This document shows positions 23,939 through 34,618 of a stretch of 64,000 bases of DNA, piece after piece; position 1 is the stretch's first letter; each line of letters opens with the position of its first letter. The translations under genes were made by a program, and so were the position numbers. Source of the stretch: Otatea glauca (Eukaryota > Streptophyta > Magnoliopsida > Poales > Poaceae); assembly GCA_036346275.1 (NCBI GenBank), contig CM070723.1, positions 29,518,176-29,582,175 on the forward strand, in the 5' to 3' direction. The notes under the pieces are model-generated. The model saw only the letters and a program-made list of their open reading frames with translations. It had not been told where the DNA came from and made no database searches.

Positions 23939-25298
23939 TGAAGAGGAACGCGATATGCTACACTAGCACAAAAAAAATCTACCGCGTAACCAGAAAGCTA
24001 CTCGCAAGAAGGGGATCACAGATAAGATTACCACTAGACGCGCAGTTGCGGAATCCTTCGCACGTCGATGTAGTGGATCATCCTCGCCGCAGTCGTTGCG
24101 TCGATGGAGCGGATCGTCCTCGCCTCGTCGTGGATCGTCCTCCCACGCCGCAGTCGCAGCAGCGTCACCGCAGTAGTCCACACGTCCAGGGATAGAACGC
24201 CGTGCATCGGTGTGCAAGCACTTGGTCGCTCGGCAGGGGCAACGAGAAGAGGAGGCTAGGGTTTCGAGTGAATCACTTCTAAACTGTGGGAAAGCACACC
24301 CTGCGCCCACCCTCCTCCCCTCCTTATATAGCCACGAGATGAAACCCTAAACCAAGGCCCATCAGCGTGCTAAACCCACCATGTCCATTAATTATGGATC
24401 CAATCCAAATTAATGCGTCCCAGCCCATTAAGTGTGTGACCCTGCAGGTTCACGTACGTTTGGACATGGATTCAAAAACTCCTTTTCAATCCAATAGTTG
24501 GTAGCGGCTCCTTGCAAAGTATGCCAACTCCCAAACATACTATGATCAAATCGATGTAACCTATCAAAAGTACTCATGTAATAATCCCTTTGCCAAGTAT
24601 ATGAAGATTGAACTCAAGGCTAAAAGTATGTCATCCTTTGATGATTCAATCCATCTCTCGTATCCGTGATATATTAATAAGTTGTGATTGACTCCTCAAT
24701 CACGGCATGGCCATGCACTTCCTTAATCATATCACACGAGTGGCCTTGTCATATATCTCCGTTTCATTGGAGTGGCAAATTCCATCTTGACTGCTCAATT
24801 CCCTCTGCACGTTTCATAGTAAATATGAAAGCTTACCTTTATAACTATCCGGTTAGGAAGTAGTGTTTGATAGCCCCAAGGAAAACTATTACACATGTAG
24901 GGAATATGACAATCTCAGGTCTAAGGATCATACATCTACTAGGTATGAGATACACTGATGACACATAAGAATGAAACATTCTCGCAGTGTCCAATTGCGG
25001 GTCTATCTAACCCATGTTCTTCAACATGCTTCCACAATGTATAGATGATATCTCTATATCCCATGATCTATGAAGCATGATCATCGATCACTACATGTGC
25101 TGATCTATTCATCGTTGTCCTATACGATGATATCCGATCAGAGATATTTATCGAATTATATCAATAAGTAAAGAGCTTCATAAGCAAGTCACATACTTGT
25201 TGATCAATACAATGATATACATTCATTGGACCAATAATCATATTATTATTCATAAACATAGTCATGTTACAATCATCTAAATGATTGCCTCAAGGGCA
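23939..25298 (-). mobile_element. Angela-type Copia solo LTR
   Basis: The minus strand starts near TATGCCCTTGAGGCAAT, as Angela/BARE-type LTRs do, and ends TCTTCA. Its end resembles the end of the Angela 5' LTR at 41700-41848 (GTCTAGTGGTAAT, GGTTAC, TAGAGTAGC). At about 1360 bp it is the same size as that LTR (1386 bp). A minus-strand TATATAAGG lies at 24322-24330. Flanks CATAC (23934-23938) and CATAG (25297-25301) may be a target duplication. No internal sequence, hence a solo LTR. Confidence 0.8.
24322..24330 (-). promoter_or_regulatory. TATA box of the Angela-type solo LTR
   Basis: TATATAAGG on the minus strand followed by GC-rich leader-like sequence, as at 41452-41459 in the other LTR. 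Confidence 0.6.
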
Positions 25299-26385
25299 TA
25301 GCCGAATGGATTAAAGGGTCTAAAAAATCTTAAGTCTGTTCCTGGCTTAAGCCGACTAGGAATAAGTCGGAAGTTAAATACGCTTTTGATGTATCTAAGT
25401 GTGATCATATTTTTGATTTATTGTTACAAGAAAAATTAATACGATTTCCCGAAAGACACGTTATACCATCGGTGACTAGATCAAGAAATGAAGGTATTGC
25501 AAGTGGCATCATTCTTTTTCTCATAATACTAACGATTGCAATATTTTCTGTCAGCAGATCCAATCAGCTATTCAAGATGGTCGGCTAAAATTTGCTGATG
25601 AGCCGACCATGCAAGTTGACGTTGATCCATTCCCTATAAATATGGTGCAATGTTCGAGCAAGGGGAAAAAGCCAATGCACAGCGAGGAACCAAGAAGGGA
25701 TCGGTGAGTTGATATTCGGTCAACTTCGGGTGGTAATCAAACATTAAAAATCACGATCAGTTCATTAAAAATAGAAGCCGATCATGAGGGCAAAAATTTA
25801 AAAGCCATTAAACCCAAGGGAGACCCACAAGTTGGCAGATGGTATAAAGCAGGAAAATCACCACCAAGAAATCCAGCGAGAAGGCCGAGGCCGACGTTTT
25901 CTCAGTTGATGGAGAAGTATGAAAGAATGAATAATCGGCCGCAATATTCTCCACGTCGGTTAGATAATCTATATCAAACTGAAAAAGTAGAAAGAGCTCA
26001 TCCGAGGTGCCCCTTTTGGCAATTTTGATGGGAGAGAGGAGTAGCATTGCCATCTCCATACATGTGCCCAATGGAACACTATCCCCAGGATGATTAGCCT
26101 AAACGATCGGCCAAGGGAAGGTTGTCTGGACTGATACAAAATCGTCCTAGCAAAGGCTACGAAAGACCGGTTCACGAGAGAATCTCTGTGCCAAATCGGA
26201 TACCGAACCAGGCTAATATGCAAACAAAGTTAGATTCTGCTAATAGGGAAGATTTGGTTGGCAAAATACGTAAGCCAATAGATCCCAAACCAAGGTTGTA
26301 TCCACCCGGTCTTAGCCGATCACAGCGCAGACGATTCCAAAGGCTAAGAACTCAGAAAATCAGAGAAGCTGATGCAGAGAAATAG

Positions 26386-29300
26386 AGGGATCAAACCTTC
26401 AATGAACTTCGGCAGATCAAAATTACCAAAAGACAGTGGAGGAAGAAAGAGCAGGTTGAAGAAGATTTCGATTCAGCCGACTATCTGGATTCTCTCATGA
26501 TTAGGGATGATATGCCTCCGATGGACATCAATATGGTGTTCACATTGCCGATCGAGTTCAAAATCAAAACCGAATCGGCCAAAGAAACATTTGCTCAATC
26601 ATGTTTAGGTGCCCAAAATGCGATATTTGAAAAACCACGAGATGATCATCGGCATTTGAAGCCATTGTATTTAAAAGGATATATAAACGGCAAGCCGATA
26701 TCAAAGATGCTGGTGGATGGAGGGGCTACCGTCAATTTGACGCCGTACACCACCTGCAAGAAGTTGGGTAAGTTCGATGAATATTTGATCAAGACTAATA
26801 TGGTTTTGAATGACTTCACAAGCGATCCCACAGAAGCCAAAGGCGTCATGGTCACGGAGTTAACTGTCGGTAGTAAGACTTTGCCGACCGCATTCTTCGT
26901 CATTGATGTCAAAGGCAATTACAATGTGCTGCTCAGTCGGGATTGGATTCATGCCAATTGCTTCATTCCGTCGACCATGCATCAGGCGCTTGTCCAATGG
27001 AATGGAGGCAAAGTTGAAATCATCTCAGCTGATACATCGGCTCATATCGCTATGGCTAGTTCAGATGCAAATTGGCAACATGAAGAGGCCGAATGTATAT
27101 CGGAGAAAACGCTGGACGATTGTGACTTTATTTGTGTTGGTAAGACATGACTTATGCTGATCAGTGTCAAGCCAGGCACGTTCGATCGAGCAAGTGAGGT
27201 TTTACGTTGATGGAGTCAAGGGAAACAGTAAAGGCCCTACAAGACAAAATGCAAAGCTATCGGCAAATGACAGATAGCTATGAGGCCATCGAGGATTTCC
27301 AAGAAATCGAGAAGTTAGGCCAAGGGTTCACATCTACCGATCTGCTTGAAGAAGTCGATATAGGTAGTGGTGATAGGAAAAGACCAACTTTTATTAGTGT
27401 GAAATTAGATACAAAATATAAGGAAAAGTTGGTCAAAATTCTCAAAAATTATAAAGATTGTTTTGTTTGGGAGTGTCACGAGATGCCTGGTTTAAGCTAA
27501 CAACTGGTCGAACATCGGTTGCCTATTAAATCAGGATATCGACCGTTTAAACAGTATCCTAGACGCTTTAATCTGGGCTTGTACAATATCATAAAAGAAG
27601 AGATAGAACGATTATTGGAAGCAAAATTCATTAGGCCTTGTCGATACGCAGAGTGGGTTTCCAATATCGTTCCAGTTATGAAGAAAAACGGGAAGCTTAG
27701 AGTGTGTGTCGACTTTAGAGACTTAAATAAAGCCACACCAAAGGATGAATATCCGATGCCTATAGCCGATATGCTTATCAACGCTGCGTTAGGAAATAAA
27801 ATAATTAGTTTTTAGATGGTAATGCCGGATATAATTAGATATTCATGGCAGAAGCCGATATACCCAAGACTGCCTTCAAATGTCCTAGTGCAATAGGGCT
27901 ATTTGAGTGGACGGTTATGACGTTCAGTTTAAAGAACGCAGGGGCAACTTACCAACGAGCCATGAATCTGATTTTTCATGATTTAATCGGCCACATTGTT
28001 GAAATATACATTGATGATGTTGTAGTAAAATCTAATGATGATATACAACATTTAGCCGATTTAGAAAAGGTCTTCCAGAATATAAGAATACATGGTTTGA
28101 AAATGAATCCTTTCAAATCTTTCTGACCATGAAAGAGGAATTGAAATTAATCAAGAAAGGGTCAAAGCTATAGCCAAACCAAAGCCGCCGACATGCAAGA
28201 ATGAGTTGCAAAAGCTGGTTGGTAAGATTAACTATCTCCGACAATTCATTTCAAATCTTTCTGGTCGGATTCGTACGTTCACACCTCTGCTGAAGTTGAA
28301 GGATAATTAAGAGTTTGTTTGGGGAGCTGACCAGCAAAAGGCTTTTGATGATATCAAGGAATACTTGGCCAAACCACTGGTTCTGGCCGCGCCACGGAAA
28401 GGAATTCCTTTTAAGTTATATATATCGGCTGAAGAGGAAACTATCGGAGCCGTTTTGGCACAGGAAGTCGATAGTAAGGAAAGAGTAATCTTTTATTTAG
28501 GCCGATGCCTACTAGATACTGAGATCAGATACCCTTTCGTTGAAAAATTGTGTCTATCTTTATATTTCTCCTATACAAAGCTAAGGCATTATATTTTAGC
28601 ATCGGCTTGTAAGGTAGTCTTCAAAACCGATGTTATAAAGTATATGTTATCAGCTCCAATTTTACGAGGTCAACTTGGTAAACGGGCTTATGCCTTGATA
28701 GAGTTCGACCTATCATATGAATCGGCTAAGGCAGTTAAAGGGCAAGTTATAGCCCATTTTATGATAGGACATGATACTTCCGCCGATCTAGTTTCTGTTG
28801 CCCCATGGCAACTGTTTTTTGATGGATCGGTATGTTGAGAGGGTGATGGTATTGGTATCGTACTCATCTCACCCAAGGGTCACAATTTTGAGTTCGCATT
28901 TCGGTTAAATAGCCGATGTTCAAACAACTAGGCAGAATACAAAGCATTGCTCAAAGGGTTACAGCTATTATAAAATATTGGAGTGGATACTGTTGAGGCA
29001 TATGTCGACTCTATGTTAATCATACAGCAAGTAAAGGGCAAATACCAATGCCGTGATGAAGTGTTACTTAAATATTTAAAACAGTGCTTCGAAATTATCG
29101 GCTCATTTACCTCATTTTCTATCGATCATATCCCTCAATAATTTAATGATAGAGCCAATGCACTGGCTCAGCAGGCATCGGGGTACAAGGACTTTAGCCG
29201 ATATCAGATGACTGAACTAGTGGGCAAAGCTGTCATGTGTGCCGATGCTATTGACTGGAGAACGCAGATAAGAGATTACCTAATTGACCCATCTAAGACA

Positions 29301-30498
29301 ACAGAACGCAGAGTTAGGCAGCAAGCATTGAAGTACGTAGCCATAGACGATATTTTGTACTATCGGACGTTGGAAGGTTTGCTGCTAAGATGCCTTGGAG
29401 CCGAAGAGGCGCAGGTGACAATGGGCAAAGTGCATGAAGGTATTTGCGGATTTCATCAATCGGCTCATAAGATGAAATGGATGCTTAGGCAAACATAATA
29501 TTTTTGGCCGACAATATTAGAATATTATTTTCGATATTACAAAAGATGTCAGACTTGTCAAAAATTTGGCAACGTGCAGCTAGCACTAGCATCGGCTTTA
29601 CATCCGATTATCAAGCCGTGGCCGTTCAGAGGATGGGGGATAAATGTAATTGGCCTAATATTTCCTACTTCAAGCAAAGGCCATAAGTTCATTTTGGCCG
29701 CGATCGATTATTTCTCTAAGTGGGTTGAGGCTATACCGCTCAAAAAGGTTACGAGTGTTGAAGTAATCGGGTTTGTTAATGAACACATTATCCATCGGTT
29801 TGGAATACCACAAACAATCACGACCGAGCAAGTACTGTGTTTATGTCCAATGAGTTTCAAAATTATGCGAAGAGTCTAGGGATCAAGTTGTTAAATTCAT
29901 CCCTGTATTATGCTCAGGCTAATGGACAAGCCGAGTCATCTAATAAAACGTTGTTTATGTTAATTAAAAGAAAAATCGATGAGAAACCAAGGAATTGGCA
30001 CTCAACGCTATCGGAGTCACTTTGGGCATATCGGCTAGCTTATCACGAAGCAACAAAGCTTTCGTCTTATCAGTTAGTGTATGGCCAAGAAGCCGTTTTA
30101 CCCATGGAGATTAACATTGATTCTATACGAATGGTTTGTCAGCTCAAAATTACAACAATCTAATGATTGATAACTTGGATGAATTAGCAGAATTACGTTT
30201 GTCTACACTGGATCGCCTTAAGAAGAATAAGATAAGAGTTGCGAGGGCATATAATAAAAAGGTGGTGCCTAAGTCTGTTGGTGAAGCCGATTTAGTTTGG
30301 AAAACCATACTACCTGTTGGTTCTAAAGATAACCGATTTGGAAAATGGTCCCCTACATGGGAAGGACCGTATAAGATTAATCGGCTAGTCGATGGAAATT
30401 CATACATACTCGAGATGTTAGAAGGAATTGTTTTGCCTGAAGCCATTAATGGGAAATACTTGAAGAAATACTATCCTAGCGTCTGGGTTGGAGCTTAG
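26386..30498 (+). pseudogene. Tat pol: protease, RT, two RNase H domains, integrase
   Basis: Protease: MLVDGGATVNL at about 26710-26740 (Asp-Gly-Gly active site, usual for Tat). RT: 27500-28130, with KLRVCVDFRDLNKATPKD and the catalytic box YIDDVVVKS at 28007-28033. RNase H: 28330-28680 (LYISAEEETIGAVLAQE). Second, archaeal-like RNase H: 28800-29170 (WQLFFDGS, then AEYKALLKGLQLL and YVDSMLI). Integrase: zinc-binding CQTCQKFGN at about 29550, core 29625-30000 in which the first catalytic Asp reads Asn (GWGINVIG), then DYFSKWVEAI and ANGQAESSNKTL. The C-terminal fold ends YYPSVWVGA, stop at 30496-30498. Stops and frameshifts at several points (near 27500, 27815, 28126, 28838, 29498, 29879). Confidence 0.85.
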
Positions 30499-30685
30499 TC
30501 GACTAAGAAAAGTATCGTTATGAAAAGCAAAGTGAACTCGTTGCGGTTAATCGGCTAAGAGGGAATAAATTACATGACAAGATAAGCACAAAATCGGTTA
30601 AACAGCCGATTGAAGCAAAGTTAAAACGTTACACAAGGTGTTCCAAAAGACAAGCATCTGACAGAGTTTTCATCATAAAAAAATT

Positions 30686-33606
30686 TTAACATTGAAGACC
30701 AGAGCCAGGGAGTCTTGCACCCAAGGTCGATAGAGCACCCGCGGCTTTGGCAATTACGCCTTATACTTCATCGATTATGTGTTTGTCTTCTTTGGCATCC
30801 CCTAGAACCGGTATCACTTTAGTCGATTGTTTTTTCACATTTACCACGGCCATGGCGATGCCAAGTTTTTGTTCTTTGATTGCGGATGAAGTTTTCTCCA
30901 TGGTTTATTGGCTTTCTAGAAGTTGCTTTTCAGTCTTTGCCAACTCTTCCGGGAGAAATTTCTTTGTAGCCTCAAGCTTTGAGAGGGATTCCTTGCTGGT
31001 CTTGAGCAACTGAACATCGGCATCGAATTTGTGTTTCTTTGCCTTGGCGTCAGCAACCAGCTCATCCAGAAGCTTCTGATCGGCTTCGTGAGATTCACAG
31101 TGGGCAATTCTTGCTTGGGCCGCCTCCACTTGTGATTTCTTCTCATCTAGGTGGCAGATGTTCAGAAGTGTTTCCATCACCTCTGGGGGCAGATCGGCGT
31201 TGATCGCTGCGATGGCATCACGTATCAGTTGGTTATTAGCAAGGATCTCCAATTGTGGTCTAATCTCCAAATCAAAAAGCCTGTCGAAGCGTTCTTACAT
31301 TCCTGGAGCCGATGTCACTGCAGCCGATGCTTCTTTAGAAACTTCAAGGATTTTTCTGATTTCTGCATCATAATCATCCGTGGCCATGATCTCTAGATCA
31401 TCAAGATCGGCCAGCGAGAAGCCCAACAAATTCATTGGGTCGAAGGATTCTGGGAATGCCGCGACTGACGGGGCCGGTGGTGTCGGCTAAGAAGGAGAGA
31501 GAGCTCCCAAAGAAGCGTCAGGAAGGTCGACCAAAATTGTTGTGACCTACGCTGACAGTGTCGGCTGTGTAAGAAGACAAAGAGTGAGCTAATGCCTTAA
31601 GAGCATACGTCATAAAAGCACTTAAATGGATAACTTACCCCAGCAGTAGCCGACACATGTGGCGAGCTCTCGCCACTTTGCTCCTGAAGTTTCGAACCCC
31701 TTTTTACTGGAGCTTTGGTGTGCTTGGTTTTCTTCTTTTCTGAAGTAATAATCGGCTGAGAGTTAGTTACCAGAAGGGATATAAAGAAATGTCAGTCGAT
31801 CATGGTATACTTACTGGGTTGTTTTTTTCTCCATATCCAATAGCGACGGACTCTGAATGCCCAGGGTACCTGAAGTATACCCGGTGAGGCCAGTCGATTG
31901 GTGTGGCCTCTTACATTGCTGGCCACTGCCTGATTGGCCAAGGATGGGTTTCTTGCTAGTAGCCTTGACCTGAGATAAACAAAGATCAGTCAATAAACTA
32001 TCTTAAGTATAAGTCAAGATGAACAAGGAATAAAATTGATTAAAAGCTGATACCTCGCCAGTAATATCTACAAGGCTTGTATTAGTATATCTCATAGAAT
32101 TAGTCTCACTTGAATCGCTGTTAGTATCTACTATCGGCTCAGGAAGATTTGGAAAAAATTCATTAGCAATAGCCGATGTTGTCTTCTCGGAGTAAAGCGC
32201 TTCTACAATTGCTGACTACCAAGAAGAAAAACGTTCTGCCCGACGCGTATTCAATATAAAGTGTGGCAAGCTTTCAATCTGAAGATCGTCGGCTATTTCA
32301 AGGATAATGTTGGCTGCGACTGCGTTGCAAACTCTGGCTCTTGGCTAAAGCCGATCGAGAAGTGGTAAGCTTGGAATAATATGGCCAAAGACTAATTGCC
32401 TAGCTTAAACTGATGGGCAATAAAACTCATATGAAGGATGAAAGGTCTGATTTCTTGTGTGAAGGCCGACGTGTAATATGCTTGGCGAAATGAAGAGTTT
32501 AAATAAATCCAAAGTCTCTTGCGGCATTAGAGCACTATCGGCATCTAAGTGAAGAAAAGAAAGCCATGAAAAATCGGCTGTACTTGTGTAACTCAAGAAA
32601 TCAGTTTGTTTGAACTCATTGCTATCGAGCTGAAAGAAGAATGTTAAGTACTTTTTTGAGCCGATGGGTGTCACTTTTGTCTCGTTCCCAAAGCACATCA
32701 TGAATCTCTCTCCATAAGATCGGTTGGCTCTAAATTGGGGCACTGCACCCTTTGGAGTGTCTTCACGAGGGAATGCTATATCTTCAGATGGGTTCAACTG
32801 AAATGATCCGCTAAATAAACAATATAGCCATATCTGAATGAACCATAGCGGTCCACCGACATTACCAACAGTGAACTTTGTGAAACCAGTAAAAAGCCGA
32901 CATCTTATTATATGCATCATCTGGTAGACTGCCCCTAATAGCATTTTTCCAAGGGCTAGCCGATGACCTTCTACTAGTCACTCTGCTACGGTCTGGTACA
33001 CTTGTGTTGGCCCCAGAGAGACACCACAAAATAAAAACCGATCTAACAAGAGATTGAGGAATGCAATGTGTTCTTCATCCGATACAAGTCCATGTGCCTT
33101 GTTGTTGCTGATGTACTTAGCCCATCCCTCACCTTTAGATTTGATAAGCTTGTATCTAGGCTTGGCACTGTAAGCCGATATTTGTTCTCCATCTGGTCTC
33201 AGGTAGCACAATTGGACTACATCCAAAAGAGTTGGGCCAACGAGGCCGGTGCGGAACACAAACGAATTAAAGGTGTCTGACCAGAAATAGCAAGCTATGG
33301 TCACCAAGGGCTCATTGGCCTCTGGATCAGCTAAAGAGAGGGGGAGACATTCGGCTATACCCAATTTTCCCATTCACCCCTCTTCTGGGCTGCTACGCGA
33401 ATATACCAAGATCTCCATCCCTTAAGCGCTGTCGGCCAAGCTCTGAAGCTCTTACTCCAACCCTCTATATTATATCCAGCAGTCGATAGAGGAATGCGAG
33501 GAATTTCTTCATTTATAACTGAATCAGCATTTATATTTCCTACCAGACCTAGATAAAATTGGTCATTGCTATTTGGGATTGGGATGAATACCTAAGAAGG
33601 ATCCAT
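30686..33606 (-). pseudogene. Antisense four-exon gene: plant-mobile-domain-like plus coiled coil
   Basis: Start chosen at the minus-strand ATG at 33606 (MDPS, then VFIPIPNSNDQ). Exon 1 is 33606-32055/32054, exon 2 31969-31815, exon 3 31755-31639, exon 4 31564-30686; introns of about 84, 59 and 74 bp start GTATCA, GTAAGT and GTAAGT and end TCAG, TCAG and ACAG. Exon 1 resembles the plant mobile domain (aminotransferase-like family): FWSDTFNSFVFRTG, TLLDVVQLCYL, KMLLGAVYQMMHI, LWFIQIWLY. Exon 4 ends in a long coiled coil (EKKSQVEAAQARIAHCE to KTEKQLLESQ). The frame is kept across exons except for one-base losses in A runs near 33370 and 31820; about ten in-frame stops. It is wholly antisense to the Tat element and lies between pol and the 3' LTR. 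Antisense frames are known in some Tat elements; the exact function is unknown. Confidence 0.75.
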
Positions 33607-33935
33607 TCAGATGATCTTGACAGGAAGCCAATTGAAGGCAGTGAGCACTGAAAGACTTGATGACTGAAGCCAATTGCAGATGATTCGAGAGCTTGGGCGC
33701 ATGACGAATGAATGTGTGGGGGCCGCATATTTGTAGCACGGTGAAAATTTGAAGCGGCGAGAAATGGATCTCAAAAGACACGAACAGTTAAAACACACTA
33801 CGTGTGTGTCAGAAAATTACGACGCAATTAAAGCGGCAGTTACTGTATCAGGGTTAGCAGTTAACCGATGGAACAAAAGCCGATGGTTACAATTTTTGAA
33901 AGATACCAAGTCATCTCTCAAAAATGGGGGGCATA
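33607..33935 (-). promoter_or_regulatory. Upstream region of the antisense gene; Tat PPT
   Basis: On the minus strand this 330 bp lies upstream of the antisense ATG and may hold its promoter, or the 3' LTR may act in reverse; I see no clear TATA box. On the plus strand the end (AAAAATGGGGGGCATA, about 33920-33935) is the polypurine tract before the 3' LTR. Confidence 0.45.
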
Positions 33936-34618
33936 TGTTTGCACCAAAACTTGGCAAGTACGGTTAAATCGGCAATCCAAAAACAGCAAGATACGATTAG
34001 GATGATAGATCAGGATATTTGGAAACAGTACAGATCGTTAAGGAAATAACCCTCAAAATAGAGGCCGATACGGATACAACTCCCAAATCATGTCATACTG
34101 GGATTCTATCGGTGGCGGATATAAAAGGGGAACAAGGGCGAGCCGCAAGACAACAACACAATCAAACCCACAAATTTACATTGTTCTCTTTTTTCCTATC
34201 GACTAGGAGTAGCTTTTGTAACTTAGAATTTTTTTTAATTCGATTTTGATCAATAAAGTTGCGCATCGCCGATTGTTGATCTTCATCAATTACGCCCAGG
34301 TTTGATTTATTATGATTTTGCTGCGCATCGCCTTCTTCAGAATCGATTGACCTTTATCCTCCGATTAGCCTTAATCGGCTAGTTGGACTTACCCTTTTGC
34401 CTCGATTTAATTTGCTTTGAGCTGATTGAATTTAAGCCGATTGATCTTCACGATCGGTTTTAAATAAAGTTAAGCCGATTGATCTTCACGATCGGTTTTA
34501 AACAAAGTTCATATTTCACCTTGTCGATTATATGTCAAATCAACTGGCACGCTCTGAACCAGGTGTTCATCTAGTGTGCTGTTGTTAGAAACCCTACCTC
34601 AAGTTTTTGACGTCAACA
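33936..34618 (+). repeat. 3' LTR of the Tat element
   Basis: 683 bp, TGTTTGCACC to GTCAACA, with TATAAAA at 34120-34126. It differs from the 5' LTR by scattered substitutions and a 38-bp tandem duplication. Confidence 0.9.
34434..34509 (+). repeat. 38-bp tandem duplication in the Tat 3' LTR
   Basis: Units 34434-34471 and 34472-34509 both run AAGCCGATTGATCTTCACG...AAAGTT and differ at one base (AAATAAAG versus AAACAAAG). The 5' LTR has one unit only, so the duplication arose after insertion. Confidence 0.9.

Larger units (their letters stand above)
23407..26385 (+). pseudogene. Tat gag, split by a solo LTR
   Basis: Start at the ATG at 23407 (MSSSGKSIPPSNL), 12 bases after the PBS. The N-terminal part (23407-23938) has a helical stretch (LTPEQRREIEDRKTALEEMM) and a Ser/Thr/Pro-rich end. 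An Angela-type solo LTR interrupts it at 23939-25298. The frame resumes with AEWIKGSKKS, then a capsid-C-like region (FDVSKCDHIFDLLLQEKLI) and a single HX4H/C-type knuckle-like motif (CKWHHSFSHNTNDC) at about 25495-25545, then a long basic linker with repeated Arg/Pro segments to a TAG at 26383. Stops occur near 25335, 25705, 26027 and 26098. Gag packages genomic RNA in intact relatives. Confidence 0.75.
22730..34618 (+). mobile_element. Tat-type Gypsy element with antisense gene
   Basis: LTRs at 22730-23377 and 33936-34618 (TGTTTGCACC...GTCAACA or ATCAACA), a PBS, gag, protease, RT, RNase H, a second RNase H-like domain and integrase on the plus strand, then a 3.4-kb stretch before the 3' LTR that carries an antisense gene. 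The second RNase H domain is a hallmark of the Tat lineage. Target duplication AATAT (22725-22729) and AGTAT (34619-34623), one mismatch. Gag is interrupted by an Angela-type solo LTR. Stops and frameshifts make it defective. Confidence 0.9.

Noticed and set aside
23335..24195. The longest open frame in the window (286 codons)
   Set aside because: Chimaeric: the first two thirds are Tat gag and the last third is antisense reading of the inserted Angela-type solo LTR. Not a natural protein.
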